Shown here: positions 7,018 to 17,611 of the stretch, piece after piece
Position numbering within the stretch: position 1 is the first letter of the stretch
Layout of the letters: each line of letters starts with the position of its first letter
Source of the DNA: Thalassoglobus polymorphus
Lineage (GTDB): Bacteria > Planctomycetota > Planctomycetia > Planctomycetales > Planctomycetaceae
Direction of reading: 5' to 3'
Assembly: GCF_007744255.1 (NCBI RefSeq)
Contig: NZ_CP036267.1
Coordinates: 6,150,001-6,214,000 of the forward strand
DNA length: 64,000 nucleotides
Program-made: the position numbers and the translations under genes
The notes under the pieces: generated by a model
What the model was told of the DNA's origin: nothing
Seen by the model: the letters and a program-made list of their open reading frames with translations, nothing else
Database searches by the model: none

Positions 7018-9702
7018 ATGATAAGTGGAATTCAGCGATCAGTTCTCGCACTTCTGGTCTTCTTTTCGTCGATTCAAGTACTGATGGCTCAAGGGGTTAT
7101 CGCTCCCAACGAGGGTGACAAAGTCGTCATCCTGGGGAATACCCTTGCAGAGCGGATGCAGTATTTCAATCACTGGGAAACGTTGCTTCATCACCGATTC
7201 CCTGAGAAGAAACTTGTCGTCCGTAACTTGGGTTGGTCCGCGGATGCGATCGATACTCGTCTTCGGTCACAGGATTTTCAGGATCACGGTCACACGCTTG
7301 TTGATCACCAGCCGAACCTGATTCTGGCAATGTTCGGGTACAACGAATCATTTGCTGGCGAAGCGGGCATTCCTGAGTTTGAAGAAAAGCTTTCCAAGTT
7401 TGTGGATGAAATCAAAGCACTCAAGTATCCGAGTCAATCTTTCAAGCGTGGTTCCTATGAGCCGCAGATTCAGGATAAAGAAGGCGCACCGAAGCATGAC
7501 GTTCGAGTTGTGTTGATCTCTCCGATTGCCAGCGAAGATCTCCCTAATCGTGGAATCACCGCCGGAACGGACAACAACACAAACCTGGAATTGTACACTG
7601 CTGCCATGCAGCGTGTTGCAAAAGCCAAAGGGGTTCCGTTCGTCGATCTCTTCGCACCAACGAAGAAGCTTTATGAGGAGACAAAAAAACCGCTGACGAT
7701 GAACGGGATTCATCTCAACTTTAGAGGCTACCGGGAGCTGGCAAAGATTCTTGACGGCAAGCTGTTTGGTGATGCAAAAGCATCGGACGTCAAACTTGGC
7801 CAACTCCGAAAAGAGGTCGCTGAAAAGAATTTACAGTTCTTCTATGACTACCGGGCGGTCAACGGTTTCTACATTTATGGAGGACGCAAAAAGCCATTCG
7901 GTGTTGTGAACTTCCCGGCTGAGTTCGAAAAGCTCCGTAAGATGATCGCTGTTCGAGACAAACGTATTTGGAAGGTGGCCAGTGGGGAATCGGTTCCGAA
8001 GGAAATCGATGATTCAGGAACGGGTGAGTTTACTGAAATTCAAACCAACTTCAAAAACGAAGTCTATATCACTCCTCCTGACGAGGCTCTTGAATCGTTC
8101 ACTCTTCCTGAAGGCTTTGAGATCAACTTGTGGGCTTCGGAAAAAGATTTCAAAAACCTTGAGAACCCTGTCCAGTTTACTTTCGACGGAAAGGGCCGTC
8201 TGTTCGTGACGACAATGCCCTCGTATCCGATGTACCTTCCGGGTGTGCCTGTTGACGACAAAATTTTGATCCTTGAGGACACCAACGGGGACGGGAAAGC
8301 GGATACAGAAAAAGTCTTTGCGAAAGGACTTCATCTTCCGACCGGGATTGAACTCGCGAACGGAGGAGCGTATGTCGCGCAGCAACCGAACCTGATGTTC
8401 ATTAAAGATACCGATGGCGACGATGTCGCTGACGTGTATCAGCATCGGCTTCACGGCTTCGACTCTGCTGATTCTCACCACTCGTTGAGTGCCTTTGAAC
8501 TGGGACCGGGGGGCGAATTGTATTTTCAGGAAGGGACTTTCCACCACACGCAATTCGAAACACCTCAGGGACCAGAGAGAGTCGCCAATGCCGCAGTATT
8601 CCGCTACGAACCACGTTCAGAAAAGCTGGATGTCTTCGTCTCTTATAACTTCGCCAACCCCTGGGGGCACTGCTTCGATAAGTGGGGACAGAACTTCGTC
8701 GCTGATGCATCTGGCGGAGCAAACTACGTGGGGGCAGCCTTCTCGGGAGACCTCGATCATCCGCGTAAGCATCCGGGGTTGAAGCAGTTTCTCGTGAAGC
8801 AATGGCGTCCGACTTGTGGATGCGAAATTGTTTCGAGTCGAAACTTCCCGAAAGAGATGCAGGGCAACTACCTGTTGAACAACTGCATCGGTTTTCAAGG
8901 TGTGTTGCAGTATCGCTTCGAAGACGATGGATTAGGTTTCGCAGCTGAGCCAGTGGAGCCGCTGTTGCGTTCATCCGATCCCAACTTCCGTCCTGTTGAC
9001 CTGCAATTCGGTCCAGACGGAGCTCTGTATGTTCTCGACTGGTTCAACCCTTTAGTCGGTCACATGCAGCACAATCTCCGTGATCCGAATCGTGACAAAG
9101 TGCATGGTCGCATCTGGCGGATTACTTACAAAGACAACCCGCTCGTCGAACCGACCAAGACTGCACTTCAATCAACCGAAGAGCTTTTGACGACTTTGAA
9201 GACTTATGAGGATCGCACACGCTTCCAGGCCCGTCGTGAACTCGGTTCTCGGAAGAAAAAAGAAGTGATCCCAGCTGTCGACAAAGCGATCTCGGAAATC
9301 AAAACCGATAGCGAAGCGGATCAGCACCTGTTGCTCGAGTTGCTGTGGGTCAAACAGCATCACGATGCCGTTGACGTCGAACTTCTCGACCGAATCCTGG
9401 CCTCAAAAGATGCTCGTGCCCGCGCGGCAGCCGTTCGTGTGTTGTGTTATTGGCGAGACCGAATTGACGAACCACTCGCCAAAATTCAAACAGCGATCCA
9501 CGATGAGAATCCCCGAGTCCGTCTTGAAGCGGTTCGCGCTCTCAGCTTTTTCGACAGTCAGCAGGCTCTCGACATCGCTGTGGAGTCTCTGATTTATGAT
9601 CAGGATGTCTATCTGGAATACGCATTAAAGGAGACCATGGAGACTCTGCAAAACCGGATCGACGCCAACGCAAAAGCTGTCTCACAAACTGATTCGAATT
9701 AA
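7018..9702 (+). CDS. SGNH-hydrolase / PVC-type beta-propeller / HEAT-repeat fusion protein
   Basis: A secreted 894-residue multidomain protein. Residues 1-24 are a signal peptide (ends LMAQ). Residues 30-255 look like an SGNH/GDSL hydrolase: VVILGNTLAERMQ stands where block I lies and NGIHLNFRGYREL carries the block V histidine. From about 363 (LPEGFEINLWASEKDF) to about 700 there is the planctomycete-type membrane-bound-dehydrogenase propeller, with Ca-loop-like DTNGDGKAD and DTDGDDVAD. Residues 720-885 are HEAT-like repeats. The C-terminal CxxCH cytochrome present in its relative at 24597-28025 is absent. Likely extracytoplasmic carbohydrate ester or sugar oxidation; substrate unknown. A strong terminator follows at 9816. 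Confidence 0.85.
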   Translation: MISGIQRSVLALLVFFSSIQVLMAQGVIAPNEGDKVVILGNTLAERMQYFNHWETLLHHRFPEKKLVVRNLGWSADAIDTRLRSQDFQDHGHTLVDHQPNLILAMFGYNESFAGEAGIPEFEEKLSKFVDEIKALKYPSQSFKRGSYEPQIQDKEGAPKHDVRVVLISPIASEDLPNRGITAGTDNNTNLELYTAAMQRVAKAKGVPFVDLFAPTKKLYEETKKPLTMNGIHLNFRGYRELAKILDGKLFGDAKASDVKLGQLRKEVAEKNLQFFYDYRAVNGFYIYGGRKKPFGVVNFPAEFEKLRKMIAVRDKRIWKVASGESVPKEIDDSGTGEFTEIQTNFKNEVYITPPDEALESFTLPEGFEINLWASEKDFKNLENPVQFTFDGKGRLFVTTMPSYPMYLPGVPVDDKILILEDTNGDGKADTEKVFAKGLHLPTGIELANGGAYVAQQPNLMFIKDTDGDDVADVYQHRLHGFDSADSHHSLSAFELGPGGELYFQEGTFHHTQFETPQGPERVANAAVFRYEPRSEKLDVFVSYNFANPWGHCFDKWGQNFVADASGGANYVGAAFSGDLDHPRKHPGLKQFLVKQWRPTCGCEIVSSRNFPKEMQGNYLLNNCIGFQGVLQYRFEDDGLGFAAEPVEPLLRSSDPNFRPVDLQFGPDGALYVLDWFNPLVGHMQHNLRDPNRDKVHGRIWRITYKDNPLVEPTKTALQSTEELLTTLKTYEDRTRFQARRELGSRKKKEVIPAVDKAISEIKTDSEADQHLLLELLWVKQHHDAVDVELLDRILASKDARARAAAVRVLCYWRDRIDEPLAKIQTAIHDENPRVRLEAVRALSFFDSQQALDIAVESLIYDQDVYLEYALKETMETLQNRIDANAKAVSQTDSN

Positions 9703-9715
9703 AGCGATTCATGGT

Positions 9716-9785
9716 TTCGTGTCTGTGAAGCCGACGCTTGTGGCTTGATAGACTGCTTGCCAAGAGGCAAAACGCGGCTTCTATT
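9716..9785 (-). repeat. family B palindromic element, degenerate copy (B2)
   Basis: Contains GTCTGTGAAG and, about 30 bp on, GACTGCTTGCCAAGAGGCAA, the diverged forms of the family B core halves. It lies just after the stop of the propeller gene. Confidence 0.55.
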
Positions 9786-9815
9786 GAGGCTGTAAAATTC
9801 CAGATGAGTACGGTT

Positions 9816-9850
9816 CAGGCCGAAATCGTTCACGATTTCGGCCTGTTTTT
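9816..9850 (+). terminator. Rho-independent terminator
   Basis: Stem CAGGCCGAAATCGT / ACGATTTCGGCCTG with a 2-base loop, followed by TTTTT. Ends the transcript of the SGNH/propeller gene. Confidence 0.9.
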
Positions 9851-10069
9851 CGTATTTCACCCTGCTTGAAACGTGTTGGGAATTGAATCGTCTTGCTGTG
9901 AAGCTGGGTCAGTTCTACAATTTCAGAGTATTCACTGGTAAAGAATACCGATATGAATTGAAAGAACGCCCGTAGGACGACATCTCAAACCTCTGCTCTG
10001 TACGTTTGATCAAGTTTGAGTGAGCACTGCTGCGTGGACACAGTAATATTCAGCCTCTGAAGGCCTTCT

Positions 10070-11524
10070 ATGAAATACCGATCTGAATCTGTTCTTTGGG
10101 CAGCGACTTCTGCACTTTTAACAGCTGCTATTTTTATGGTGACCGTTTCGACGGGTGTCGCCAAAGCACAATCGAGTGATGACGACGAATACTACGAACT
10201 CATGCGAGTGTTCGTTGATACATTTCAGCAGATTGATCGGAACTACGTTAAAGAGGTCGACAAACGCAAATTGATCGATGCCGCTGTTCGCGGGATGCTC
10301 TCAGAACTTGATCCATATTCGAACTACATCGCCCCTGATGATGTCGACAAGTTCACCGAGGCGATCACTCAGAAATTTGGCGGAGTCGGAATTCGCGTCA
10401 ACTTTGATGAAAAATTGCGAGCGCTCGAAATCATTACTCCGCTTCCGGGAAGTCCTGCATATAAGGCGGGGATTCATTCGGGGGATCGAATTGTTGAGAT
10501 TGACGGCAAGCCTGTGAAAGAATTCGAACTCGGCAAGGAGATGGAGAAAGCGATTGAGTTGCTGCGAGGCGAGCCTGGTGAAGAAGTTGAGGTTCTTGTT
10601 CGTCGTGACGGGACAGGTGAGGAAGAGACAATCAAGCTCGTTCGTGACACAATCGAACTCGAAACGGCCCTCGGGTATTCACACAATCCCGATTCGTCTT
10701 GGGACTTCATGATCGATGATGAACACAAAATCGGCTTCGCCCGTCTCACACACTTCACTGATCGGAGTGCGGGTGAGCTTCGCGAAGTTCTGAAATCCCT
10801 GCGAAAGCAGGACATGAAAGGGTTTATCCTCGACTTGCGATTCAATCCAGGTGGACAACTTCGCGCCGCGATCGATATTTCAGACTTGTTCATCGAGAAG
10901 GGGAAAATCGTCTCAGTTGAAGGCCGTAACCGTCGCGATGACAGTTGGGCCGCGAAACGTTTTGGAACCTTCACTGGATTTCCGATGGTGGTTCTCATCA
11001 ATCGTTACAGCGCCTCTGCAAGTGAAATCGTGAGTGCTTGCCTGCAAGACCATGACCGCGCTGTTGTGATTGGAGAACGAAGTTGGGGGAAAGGGAGCGT
11101 TCAGAATGTGATCGATCTCGAAAACGGACAGAGCGCCTTGAAGCTCACAACTGCCAGCTATCAGCGACCGAGCGGAAAGAACATTCATCGTTTCCCGAAC
11201 GCCAAAGAGACCGACGTTTGGGGCGTCTCTCCTAATGAGGGCTTTGAAGAGAAGTTTTCGAATAAACAAATGCGAGAGTTTCAAATTGACCGGGGAAAAC
11301 GGGACAACCATTTCCTCGATTCGTCGTACGAAAGCGATTTTGAAGATACTCAACTGCAGCGCGCCCTGGATTATCTGATTGGCGAATTAACCGGAGAATC
11401 CAAGAAAGAAGAAGCTCCCGATGAGGAGAAAAAGGAGGAGAAACCTGCTCCAAAAGCTGATGAAAAAGAAGCTGCGATGAGCGTTCCATTTCTTCTTGTC
11501 CCGCAAAAAAGCAACATCGGTTGA
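10070..11524 (+). CDS. S41-family C-terminal processing protease (CtpA/Prc type) with PDZ domain
   Basis: A periplasmic serine protease that trims or degrades exported proteins from their C-termini. Residues 1-34 form a signal peptide (ends AKAQ). LDPYSNYIAPDD (about 79-90) is the conserved N-terminal signature of the family, a PDZ domain covers about 95-185 (GGVGIRV...SGDRIVEIDG), and the peptidase domain holds the nucleophile motif SASASEIVSA (about 314-323) and the general-base lysine in GERSWGKGSVQ (about 335-345). The C-terminal tail is a charged K/E-rich stretch (about 440-470). Length 484 aa fits. It is a single gene between terminators at 9816 and 11575. Confidence 0.95.
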   Translation: MKYRSESVLWAATSALLTAAIFMVTVSTGVAKAQSSDDDEYYELMRVFVDTFQQIDRNYVKEVDKRKLIDAAVRGMLSELDPYSNYIAPDDVDKFTEAITQKFGGVGIRVNFDEKLRALEIITPLPGSPAYKAGIHSGDRIVEIDGKPVKEFELGKEMEKAIELLRGEPGEEVEVLVRRDGTGEEETIKLVRDTIELETALGYSHNPDSSWDFMIDDEHKIGFARLTHFTDRSAGELREVLKSLRKQDMKGFILDLRFNPGGQLRAAIDISDLFIEKGKIVSVEGRNRRDDSWAAKRFGTFTGFPMVVLINRYSASASEIVSACLQDHDRAVVIGERSWGKGSVQNVIDLENGQSALKLTTASYQRPSGKNIHRFPNAKETDVWGVSPNEGFEEKFSNKQMREFQIDRGKRDNHFLDSSYESDFEDTQLQRALDYLIGELTGESKKEEAPDEEKKEEKPAPKADEKEAAMSVPFLLVPQKSNIG

Positions 11525-11574
11525 TGCGGAGTGTTCGTCGACCCACTGACACTCATTTCAACGATTTAATTCAC

Positions 11575-11599
11575 GGAGGCAGTTCTTTTGCCTCTTTTT
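11575..11599 (+). terminator. Rho-independent terminator
   Basis: Short stem GGAGGCA / TGCCTC with a T-rich loop and TTTTT tail, 50 bp after the S41 protease stop and 32 bp before the tsaD start. Confidence 0.75.
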
Positions 11600-11630
11600 A
11601 TTCATTTGGACACTTCGCTTTCGTCACGTT

Positions 11631-12668
11631 ATGAACCAGCCTGAAGTTCTTCTGGCGATTGAATCGTCCTGCGATGAGACTGCCGCAGCTGTCATTGATT
11701 GTGATCTCAACGTCCTGAGTAGCGTGATCGCGACTCAAGATGAACTACATCAACGTTTCGGGGGAGTGGTTCCGGAAATTGCCTCGCGCGCACATCTTTC
11801 CAACATTCTCCCCGTCATCGATGAAGCATTGAGAAAAAGTGAGCGGAAACTCGAAGATCTCTCCGCCATCGCTGTGATGACTCAACCCGGCTTGGTCGGC
11901 TCTTTGCTTGTCGGTCTGACAGCTGCCAAAACACTTGCACTGGTTTTGAATAAGCCACTCGTGGCGGTCAATCATATCCACGCCCATCTTTACGCCTGCC
12001 AGATGATCGCAGAGGAAGAGATATTTCCCGCAGTCGGTTTAGTGGTCAGCGGAGGGCACACGAACCTTTATGATTGCCGTTCGACAACCGAATACGAGTT
12101 AGTCGGTTCAACCATCGATGATGCAGCTGGCGAAGCTTTCGACAAAGCTGCTGCCATGCTGGGACTCCCATATCCCGGAGGTCCGCACATCGCACGGGTC
12201 GCACAGCAGGGGAACCCGAAAGCGTTCCGGTTTCCCCGCACTTTCATCAAAGACGAGCGGCTCGCCTTCAGTTTCAGCGGAATCAAAACTTCGATGCGGT
12301 ACACCGCTTTGGGGCAACCTGGCGCTCGAGAAGAGCCACTTCCACTCACGGAACAGCGCATCGCGGACTTGAGTGCCAGCTATCAGGAAGCCATCGTCGA
12401 TGTCCTGATTGCGAAATGCCATCAGGCAGCCAAGAAATTTGGTCGGAAGTCACTTTGCGTCGGCGGGGGTGTGGCAGCAAATCAGCGGTTCCGTGAACGC
12501 TTGGACGAACTGCAAGAGCGAGAAGGTATCCAAGTCACGATTGCCCCGATGTCACTCTGTACTGACAACGCTGCCATGGGAGCCATTGCGTGGGAATTGC
12601 TAAAGCAGGGTGACATCGCCGATCTCGACGTCGATGTGACGCCCGGCTTAGTCCGCCATCGTTCGTGA
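11631..12668 (+). CDS. tsaD: tRNA N6-adenosine threonylcarbamoyltransferase TsaD
   Basis: Transfers the threonylcarbamoyl group from TC-AMP to A37 of ANN-decoding tRNAs, in complex with TsaB and TsaE. The N-terminus [15 protein letters not shown] is the family signature; NHIHAHLYA (114-122) gives the metal-binding HxxxH (H115, H119); [20 protein letters not shown] and [13 protein letters not shown] are the ATPase-fold nucleotide motifs; the C-terminal [11 protein letters not shown] supplies the conserved metal aspartate. Length 345 aa is standard. No tsaB or tsaE lies beside it. A family B element follows its stop. Confidence 0.97.
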   Translation: MNQPEVLLAIESSCDETAAAVIDCDLNVLSSVIATQDELHQRFGGVVPEIASRAHLSNILPVIDEALRKSERKLEDLSAIAVMTQPGLVGSLLVGLTAAKTLALVLNKPLVAVNHIHAHLYACQMIAEEEIFPAVGLVVSGGHTNLYDCRSTTEYELVGSTIDDAAGEAFDKAAAMLGLPYPGGPHIARVAQQGNPKAFRFPRTFIKDERLAFSFSGIKTSMRYTALGQPGAREEPLPLTEQRIADLSASYQEAIVDVLIAKCHQAAKKFGRKSLCVGGGVAANQRFRERLDELQEREGIQVTIAPMSLCTDNAAMGAIAWELLKQGDIADLDVDVTPGLVRHRS

Positions 12669-12738
12669 AGTTCACTTTCATGACTCGATAGACTGCTCGT
12701 CTCGAGGCAGACCTCGAACGTGCTATCAAGCGAACTAT
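12663..12738 (-). repeat. family B palindromic element, copy B3
   Basis: GTTCGTGAAGTTCACTTTC followed by ACTGCTCGTCTCGAGGCAGA. The ends CGTTCG / CGAACG also pair. It fills the space between tsaD and the convergent gene 12740-13267. Read on the minus strand it encodes [12 protein letters not shown], the same phantom peptide that another copy makes at 28080. Confidence 0.75.
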
Positions 12739-12739
12739 T

Positions 12740-13267
12740 CTAAGCGCGGTTCTGGATGATGGAGAGCGATTCGTCTGATTGAATGCGAGCTTCTCGAGCA
12801 TCGAAAATAATTTGTGAGAGTCGCTCGGGGTAAGAGATTGCAGTCAACGTCATAAGGGTGGTGCCCTTGGCGTTTTGGAGATTCAAATCCCCAGTTCGGT
12901 GGAATTTGTATCCACCGCTACCACTGGATGCGATTTCGATCTCTTCAAAATCGGTCAAGGCGATTTGCTGACTCAGTGCATTGCCGATGATGTTACGTTG
13001 CTGGATTGAGCGGTTCGTCAGGACGTAATAGCTACCAAAGAGTTTGGTCAGAATGTAAGCCAGCAATGCTAATGGAAGCAGTAACGCACCAACGAGTATC
13101 GAAATCACTAAGCGGAGTGGCAGAAACGGAACGCCAGCAACTCCGTCCATGATTGAACCGATGAGGCCACCGAGCGCACTTCCAGCGATGGAAGGGTAAA
13201 TGGCTTCAATGTCTGCTTCACGGTTTGCAGAGACTCCTGCAATCGGTTGGACTGTCGCGGTTGCCAT
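12740..13267 (-). CDS. membrane protein with PH-like (bPH/YdbS-type) domain
   Basis: A 175-residue protein with a cytoplasmic N-terminus, one or two hydrophobic stretches (LGGLIGSIMDGVAGVPFLPL and RLVISILVGALLLPLALLAY, about 33-72) and then a small beta-rich domain: YYVLTNRSIQQRNIIGN...IALTDFEEIEIASS, the pattern of bacterial PH domains of the DUF304 type where TNRRI-like residues follow the membrane segment. Such proteins are poorly characterised and thought to act at the membrane. A second protein of the same broad type is at 31745. It is a lone gene, flanked by family B and family A elements. Confidence 0.65.
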   Translation of the reverse strand: MATATVQPIAGVSANREADIEAIYPSIAGSALGGLIGSIMDGVAGVPFLPLRLVISILVGALLLPLALLAYILTKLFGSYYVLTNRSIQQRNIIGNALSQQIALTDFEEIEIASSGSGGYKFHRTGDLNLQNAKGTTLMTLTAISYPERLSQIIFDAREARIQSDESLSIIQNRA

Positions 13268-13310
13268 AAAATGACCTGAACTCGGTGCTATCAGTAGATT
13301 TAAGAGAATT

Positions 13311-13392
13311 TAGAACTGATCCTGAAACTTGAAATTGCTCCCTCAAGGCGTTGAGAAAAGCGGCGATTCCAGAGGTTTTCGGACTGGTTCTA
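13311..13392 (+). repeat. family A palindromic element, copy A2 (near consensus)
   Basis: TAGAACTGATCCTGAAACTT ... GGTTTTCGGACTGGTTCTA. Outer arms TAGAAC / GTTCTA pair; the inner stem is GCT..CTCAA / TTGAG..AGC. Lies upstream of the 12740-13267 gene. Confidence 0.9.
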
Positions 13393-13528
13393 GAGTGCAG
13401 GAATCCTACCAAAGCGGTGTTTCGGATTCCAGCTGTTCACAGTCTCTTGCCAGAGCTGGGAACAATTTTGTCGCAGGTTTTAGACACTTCAAGGTTTCAC
13501 AGAAATGAAAAAATCTTGTTCATCAGGA

Positions 13529-14134
13529 TTATTTGACGCTTCGGAACTCTTCAAGGGGGTATTCGTTGATGGGAATCCCCAAGCTGCGAATCTCTTGCAG
13601 CCGTTCCCAGCCGCGCGTGACCAGTTCTTCCCGAGCTTGAACGTCGGAAGGGTCGAGTTCTGATTTTGAGAAAGCACCCTCAACCTGAACAGGTGTGAAC
13701 TTCGGAGCTACAATGAATTGGGCGAGCGTTGGGTTACATTCCAGGTGTCGTTCGGGAGCAGAGAGCAACTGTCGAGCGTCGATTTCGCCAATTACGAAAC
13801 GGAGGTACAGGTCGCTGCGAGTGATATTGGGAACTTCCTTTCCACAAACTTCACAAAGATAACCCTGATCACATTTTGCCATGTGGCAATCTCCCTTCAG
13901 GAGTCTAAAATCAGATTCGGATTCAGTGTTTCGCAGAGAGGCGAGCGATTCGGCAAGAACGCCCCATACATCGGGACTATTGTCACGTCTGACTCGTCCG
14001 AGACAATGGTCCCGGGTGACAATTTGCCAAGAATCATTCTTTGTTGTTCGCCTTCCAAGGATGACTGTTGATAAGTGCAGCAAGTTGTCGTCGTGGAACC
14101 TCCTTTCGTCGTCACCGTCTCGATAGTTCTTCAT
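13529..14134 (-). CDS. hypothetical protein with zinc-ribbon-like CDQGYLCEVCG motif
   Basis: Function unknown. The best supported part starts at 13882 (117 aa) with GAAGGGAG about 8 bp upstream; it opens MAKCDQGYLCEVCGKEV, three cysteines that could bind a metal, followed by LYLRFVIGEIDA and LLSAPERHLECNPTLAQFIV. The same frame stays open upstream to 14134 and that part (TRDHCLGRVRRDNSPDVWGV, LAESLASLRNTES) also reads as protein, so a 201-residue form is quite possible and is the extent given here. Its 5' end lies only 14 bp from the divergent RND gene, so the two must share a promoter region or overlap in control. Confidence 0.6.
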   Translation of the reverse strand: MKNYRDGDDERRFHDDNLLHLSTVILGRRTTKNDSWQIVTRDHCLGRVRRDNSPDVWGVLAESLASLRNTESESDFRLLKGDCHMAKCDQGYLCEVCGKEVPNITRSDLYLRFVIGEIDARQLLSAPERHLECNPTLAQFIVAPKFTPVQVEGAFSKSELDPSDVQAREELVTRGWERLQEIRSLGIPINEYPLEEFRSVK

Positions 14135-14148
14135 AATAGTTATTTGTT

Positions 14149-17100
14149 ATGTCACTCCCCCGCTTCGGCGTTCAGAATCCTGTTCTCGTCAACATGATGA
14201 TGCTCGTCACTCTTGTTGCCGGGGCTGGGTTTGCCTTGACGTTGATCCGTGAGATGTTCCCGGAAAGCCGACCGAATCAGATCGCGATAGCTGCTTTCTA
14301 CCCAGCGACGCAACCGGCTGAACTCGAACGTGCGGTGACAATCAAAATTGAAGAGGCGGTCCGGGATGTGGATGGTGTCGAGAAGGTGAACTCGACAGTG
14401 TCCGAAGGAGTGTCGAATACCACTCTCACGCTCTTTAACTACGTCAAGAATGTCGACGTGGTCATGCAGGAAGTGAAGAACGAAGTCGATGCGCTGCAGG
14501 ATCTTCCGGACGATCTGGAGAAGATCACCGTCACCAAAATTGAACCGACTTTGCCGGTGATTATGGTCTCTGTTTACGGAGATGGGGATGAGCGGGCACT
14601 CAAGCAAGCAGCCAGAGAAATCAAGGACGATCTTCTCGAACTTCCCGGTGTCAGCGATGTTCAACTTTCGGGTGTGCGCGATGATGAAATTAGCGTCGAC
14701 GTCGATCCAGAAAAGCTGCTCGAGTATGACCTGACATTTGAGGAAATTGCTCAAGCGATTCGGCAGACAAATTTGGATATTTCGGGTGGCAACCTGAAGG
14801 GAGACCGTTCACAGGTCGCGGTTCGGACTTTGGGGGAAGAGCGTGAAGGTCAAGACCTGGAAGACCTGGAAGTTCGAGCACTGCCTGACGGACGCGTCAT
14901 TCGACTGGCTGATGTTGCCACAATCCGTGATGATTTTGTTGACAGCGATGTTGCCAGTTTCTGGGCGGGGAAGCGATCGGCAACTCTCACTGTTCAGAAA
15001 ACAGCCAGTCAGGATGCGATTCAAATTTCCTCGCTCGTCAAAGCGTATGTTGCAGGAAAACAGGGGGAGCCGTTCTCGCTGAAGAAGGATCGGCCCCAAG
15101 GATTTCTGGACAGCCTGTTTCCCGATTTTTCGGAAGCGATCATTAAAATTTCCGGGAAACCGAACCCGTATGAAGTTTATGCAGAGAGTCGAAAGAATCC
15201 ATTCCAGCATCATTTTCAAGTAGAAACTCATAACGATTTGGCCCGCTTTGTCGAAGGGCGACTCGATTTGATGCTCCGCAACGGCAGGTCGGGGCTCATT
15301 CTTGTTTTGATGAGTCTCGTTCTGTTTTTGAATTGGCGTGTGGCGTTGTGGACTGCAATTGGGCTCCCGATCTCTTTTCTCGGAACCTTCATTGTGATGG
15401 CGCTGCTGGGAGTTTCATTCAATTTGCTGTCGATGTTCGGCCTGATCATCGTGCTGGGAATTATTGTTGATGATGCCATCGTCATTGGTGAGAACATATA
15501 TCGCCGTGTCGAGGAAGGGATGTCTGCGCGAGAAGCAGCCATTCTGGGAGCGGAGGAAGTTCAATGGCCCGTGACCACCGCTGTTTTGACAACCATTGCC
15601 GCCTTTCTTCCGTTAATGTTTATTCGTGGGCAAATCGGAGATTTCTTTCGTGAGCTTCCGTTGGTGGTGATCGCTGCTCTATTAGTTTCACTGGTTGAAG
15701 CGTTGCTGATTCTTCCTGCACACTTGCGACACTTACCTTCACAAAAAGAGAAGCGGCAAGAGCTTCGAAAAAGTGCGATCGGTCGAATTGGTAGATTTTT
15801 TGATCGTCTACAAGTCGGCGTTCTAGATGCTCTCATGAGAGTTTATGCAGGGCTGTTGAGAATCGCTCTGCGTTGGCGGTATGTCTCACTGGCAGTTGCG
15901 ATGTCGCTTTGTCTGGTCTCACTCGGACTCTTTGTGGGAATGGTTCCAAAAGCTCCGAGCGGCGATGCAACCGGCTCAAAAGAACAACCTCCTGAATACC
16001 AGGTCTCCATCGGAAATCTGGTCAAATGGGAATTCATCCAGAAAATGGATTCCGAATCGATGTATGCTCAAATCGAAATGCCGGTCGGTACGAACATAGA
16101 AGCGGTTGAAGAAAAGCTGAGAGTGATTGGAGAAGTCGCTGCTGACATTGTTGAAGTCGAAGGGATTCAAATGGATGTCGGCGTCATGATGGACGTCGGT
16201 GGTGCAGGCGGATTGGGTATGGAAGTGGCGTCGCATGTCGGGCAGATTTGGATCGAGTTAATGGCATCCGATGAACGTGAACTGAAAGGTCTGCGGTCCA
16301 GTCAGGAAGTCCTTGCACAACTTCGACAAGTCTCCGAAAATTTCACCGGTGTGAACTCGGTGAAATGGCAAGTCATGAACGGTGGCCCCGGCGGGAAAGA
16401 TATCGAAATTCGTATTTCGGGCGGAGAGCTCGAAGAGCTGGAACAGGTTGTCCACGAATTTCAGGATCATCTGGCCACATATGCCGGGGTTGTCGACCTC
16501 TCTGACGACTTCGACCAGGGAAAGCGGGAGTTGCAAATTCAGCTTCTCGAATCTGCACGTCCTACGGGAATCACCAAAGCTTCACTCGGTCAGCACATTC
16601 GCGCCGCCACTTATGGAGCCGAAGCCCGCCGGATTACTCGTAACCGCGAAGACGTGAAAATTATGGTGCGGTATCCTGAAAATTATCGTGAAGATGTATT
16701 CAATATCGAATCGATGTGGATTCCGACTCCCGTTGGAGCCGACGGCACTCGCGGTTGGGTTCCCTTAACAGAAATTGCCAAAATTGAAGAGACGCGCGGC
16801 TTCACACAAATACACAGGTCGCAGCAAAGGCGAGCGATCTCCGTTTATGGCGACATCGATGAAGCTGTCACCGCAGCGAGTGATGTCATCTCAAAAGTCA
16901 AAGAAGACTTCGTTCCGAAAATTCTCGACAAGTATCCCGGAGTGAAAATTGAATTCCTGGGGAGTACCGAAGAGCAGGGGAAATCGTTCAGCAGCCTCAA
17001 GATGGCATTACCAGTTGCGGGGCTACTGATTTACATGATGCTGGCAGCTCTGTTTAAGTCGTACTTTCAACCGATTGTGGTGATGTCTGCAATTCCGTTT

Positions 17101-17610
17101 GGATTTCAGGGAGCGATCATCGGTCACTGGATTACGAATAACCCCATGACGATTCTCAGTATGATTGGCTTGATTGCACTGACTGGAATTGTCGTGAATG
17201 ATTCTCTGGTGCTGGTGGACTTCATCAATCGACGTATTCGCGCAGGGATGAACGAATTTGAAGCAAGCGTTCAGGGAGCCACTCTGCGGTTGCGTCCGAT
17301 TTTATTAACGACGGTGACGACGTCTGCCGGGCTCACTCCACTGATGTTTGAACGCAGTTTTCAGGCAAAGTTCCTGATCCCCATGGCTGTAACGCTCACC
17401 TTCGGTCTGGTCTTCGCCACTGTACTCACGCTGTTGATCGTCCCGGTACTCAATATGATTTTTTTCGACATTCGAAATTTCCTCGGTTGGCTGTTCGGCA
17501 AAGACTTGAGTACCTTGGCGGAGAAAGAGCTAGAAACAGTGTCTCAAGCAGAGCCGAAAACAGAACGTGAAACGGGGGCGCAGATTTCCCCTCAGCCGGA
17601 GATTCTTTGA
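14149..17610 (+). CDS. RND-family efflux/transport permease (AcrB/MdtB/HAE1 type)
   Basis: A proton-driven inner-membrane RND transporter of 1153 residues. The N-terminus [20 protein letters not shown] is TM1; [12 protein letters not shown] and the porter subdomains follow; the TM2-TM6 block starts at about 380 ([20 protein letters not shown]) and includes the TM4-type [17 protein letters not shown] with the paired acidic residues used in proton relay; a matching block near the end has [18 protein letters not shown]. The first periplasmic loop holds an unusual insert (about 305-350, [20 protein letters not shown]). No adaptor gene is adjacent; an RND-type adaptor is found 42 kb away at 59661. 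It heads a three-gene unit with 17612 and 17995. Confidence 0.93.
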   Translation: MSLPRFGVQNPVLVNMMMLVTLVAGAGFALTLIREMFPESRPNQIAIAAFYPATQPAELERAVTIKIEEAVRDVDGVEKVNSTVSEGVSNTTLTLFNYVKNVDVVMQEVKNEVDALQDLPDDLEKITVTKIEPTLPVIMVSVYGDGDERALKQAAREIKDDLLELPGVSDVQLSGVRDDEISVDVDPEKLLEYDLTFEEIAQAIRQTNLDISGGNLKGDRSQVAVRTLGEEREGQDLEDLEVRALPDGRVIRLADVATIRDDFVDSDVASFWAGKRSATLTVQKTASQDAIQISSLVKAYVAGKQGEPFSLKKDRPQGFLDSLFPDFSEAIIKISGKPNPYEVYAESRKNPFQHHFQVETHNDLARFVEGRLDLMLRNGRSGLILVLMSLVLFLNWRVALWTAIGLPISFLGTFIVMALLGVSFNLLSMFGLIIVLGIIVDDAIVIGENIYRRVEEGMSAREAAILGAEEVQWPVTTAVLTTIAAFLPLMFIRGQIGDFFRELPLVVIAALLVSLVEALLILPAHLRHLPSQKEKRQELRKSAIGRIGRFFDRLQVGVLDALMRVYAGLLRIALRWRYVSLAVAMSLCLVSLGLFVGMVPKAPSGDATGSKEQPPEYQVSIGNLVKWEFIQKMDSESMYAQIEMPVGTNIEAVEEKLRVIGEVAADIVEVEGIQMDVGVMMDVGGAGGLGMEVASHVGQIWIELMASDERELKGLRSSQEVLAQLRQVSENFTGVNSVKWQVMNGGPGGKDIEIRISGGELEELEQVVHEFQDHLATYAGVVDLSDDFDQGKRELQIQLLESARPTGITKASLGQHIRAATYGAEARRITRNREDVKIMVRYPENYREDVFNIESMWIPTPVGADGTRGWVPLTEIAKIEETRGFTQIHRSQQRRAISVYGDIDEAVTAASDVISKVKEDFVPKILDKYPGVKIEFLGSTEEQGKSFSSLKMALPVAGLLIYMMLAALFKSYFQPIVVMSAIPFGFQGAIIGHWITNNPMTILSMIGLIALTGIVVNDSLVLVDFINRRIRAGMNEFEASVQGATLRLRPILLTTVTTSAGLTPLMFERSFQAKFLIPMAVTLTFGLVFATVLTLLIVPVLNMIFFDIRNFLGWLFGKDLSTLAEKELETVSQAEPKTERETGAQISPQPEIL

Positions 17611-17611
17611 A

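Noticed and set aside
10070-12668. S41 protease and tsaD as one operon
   Set aside because: A terminator with T-tract lies between them at 11575-11599.
13718-14071. 117-residue plus-strand frame opposite the CDQGYLCEVCG gene
   Set aside because: Its translation has no family features and the minus strand shows a ribosome-binding site and patterned cysteines.
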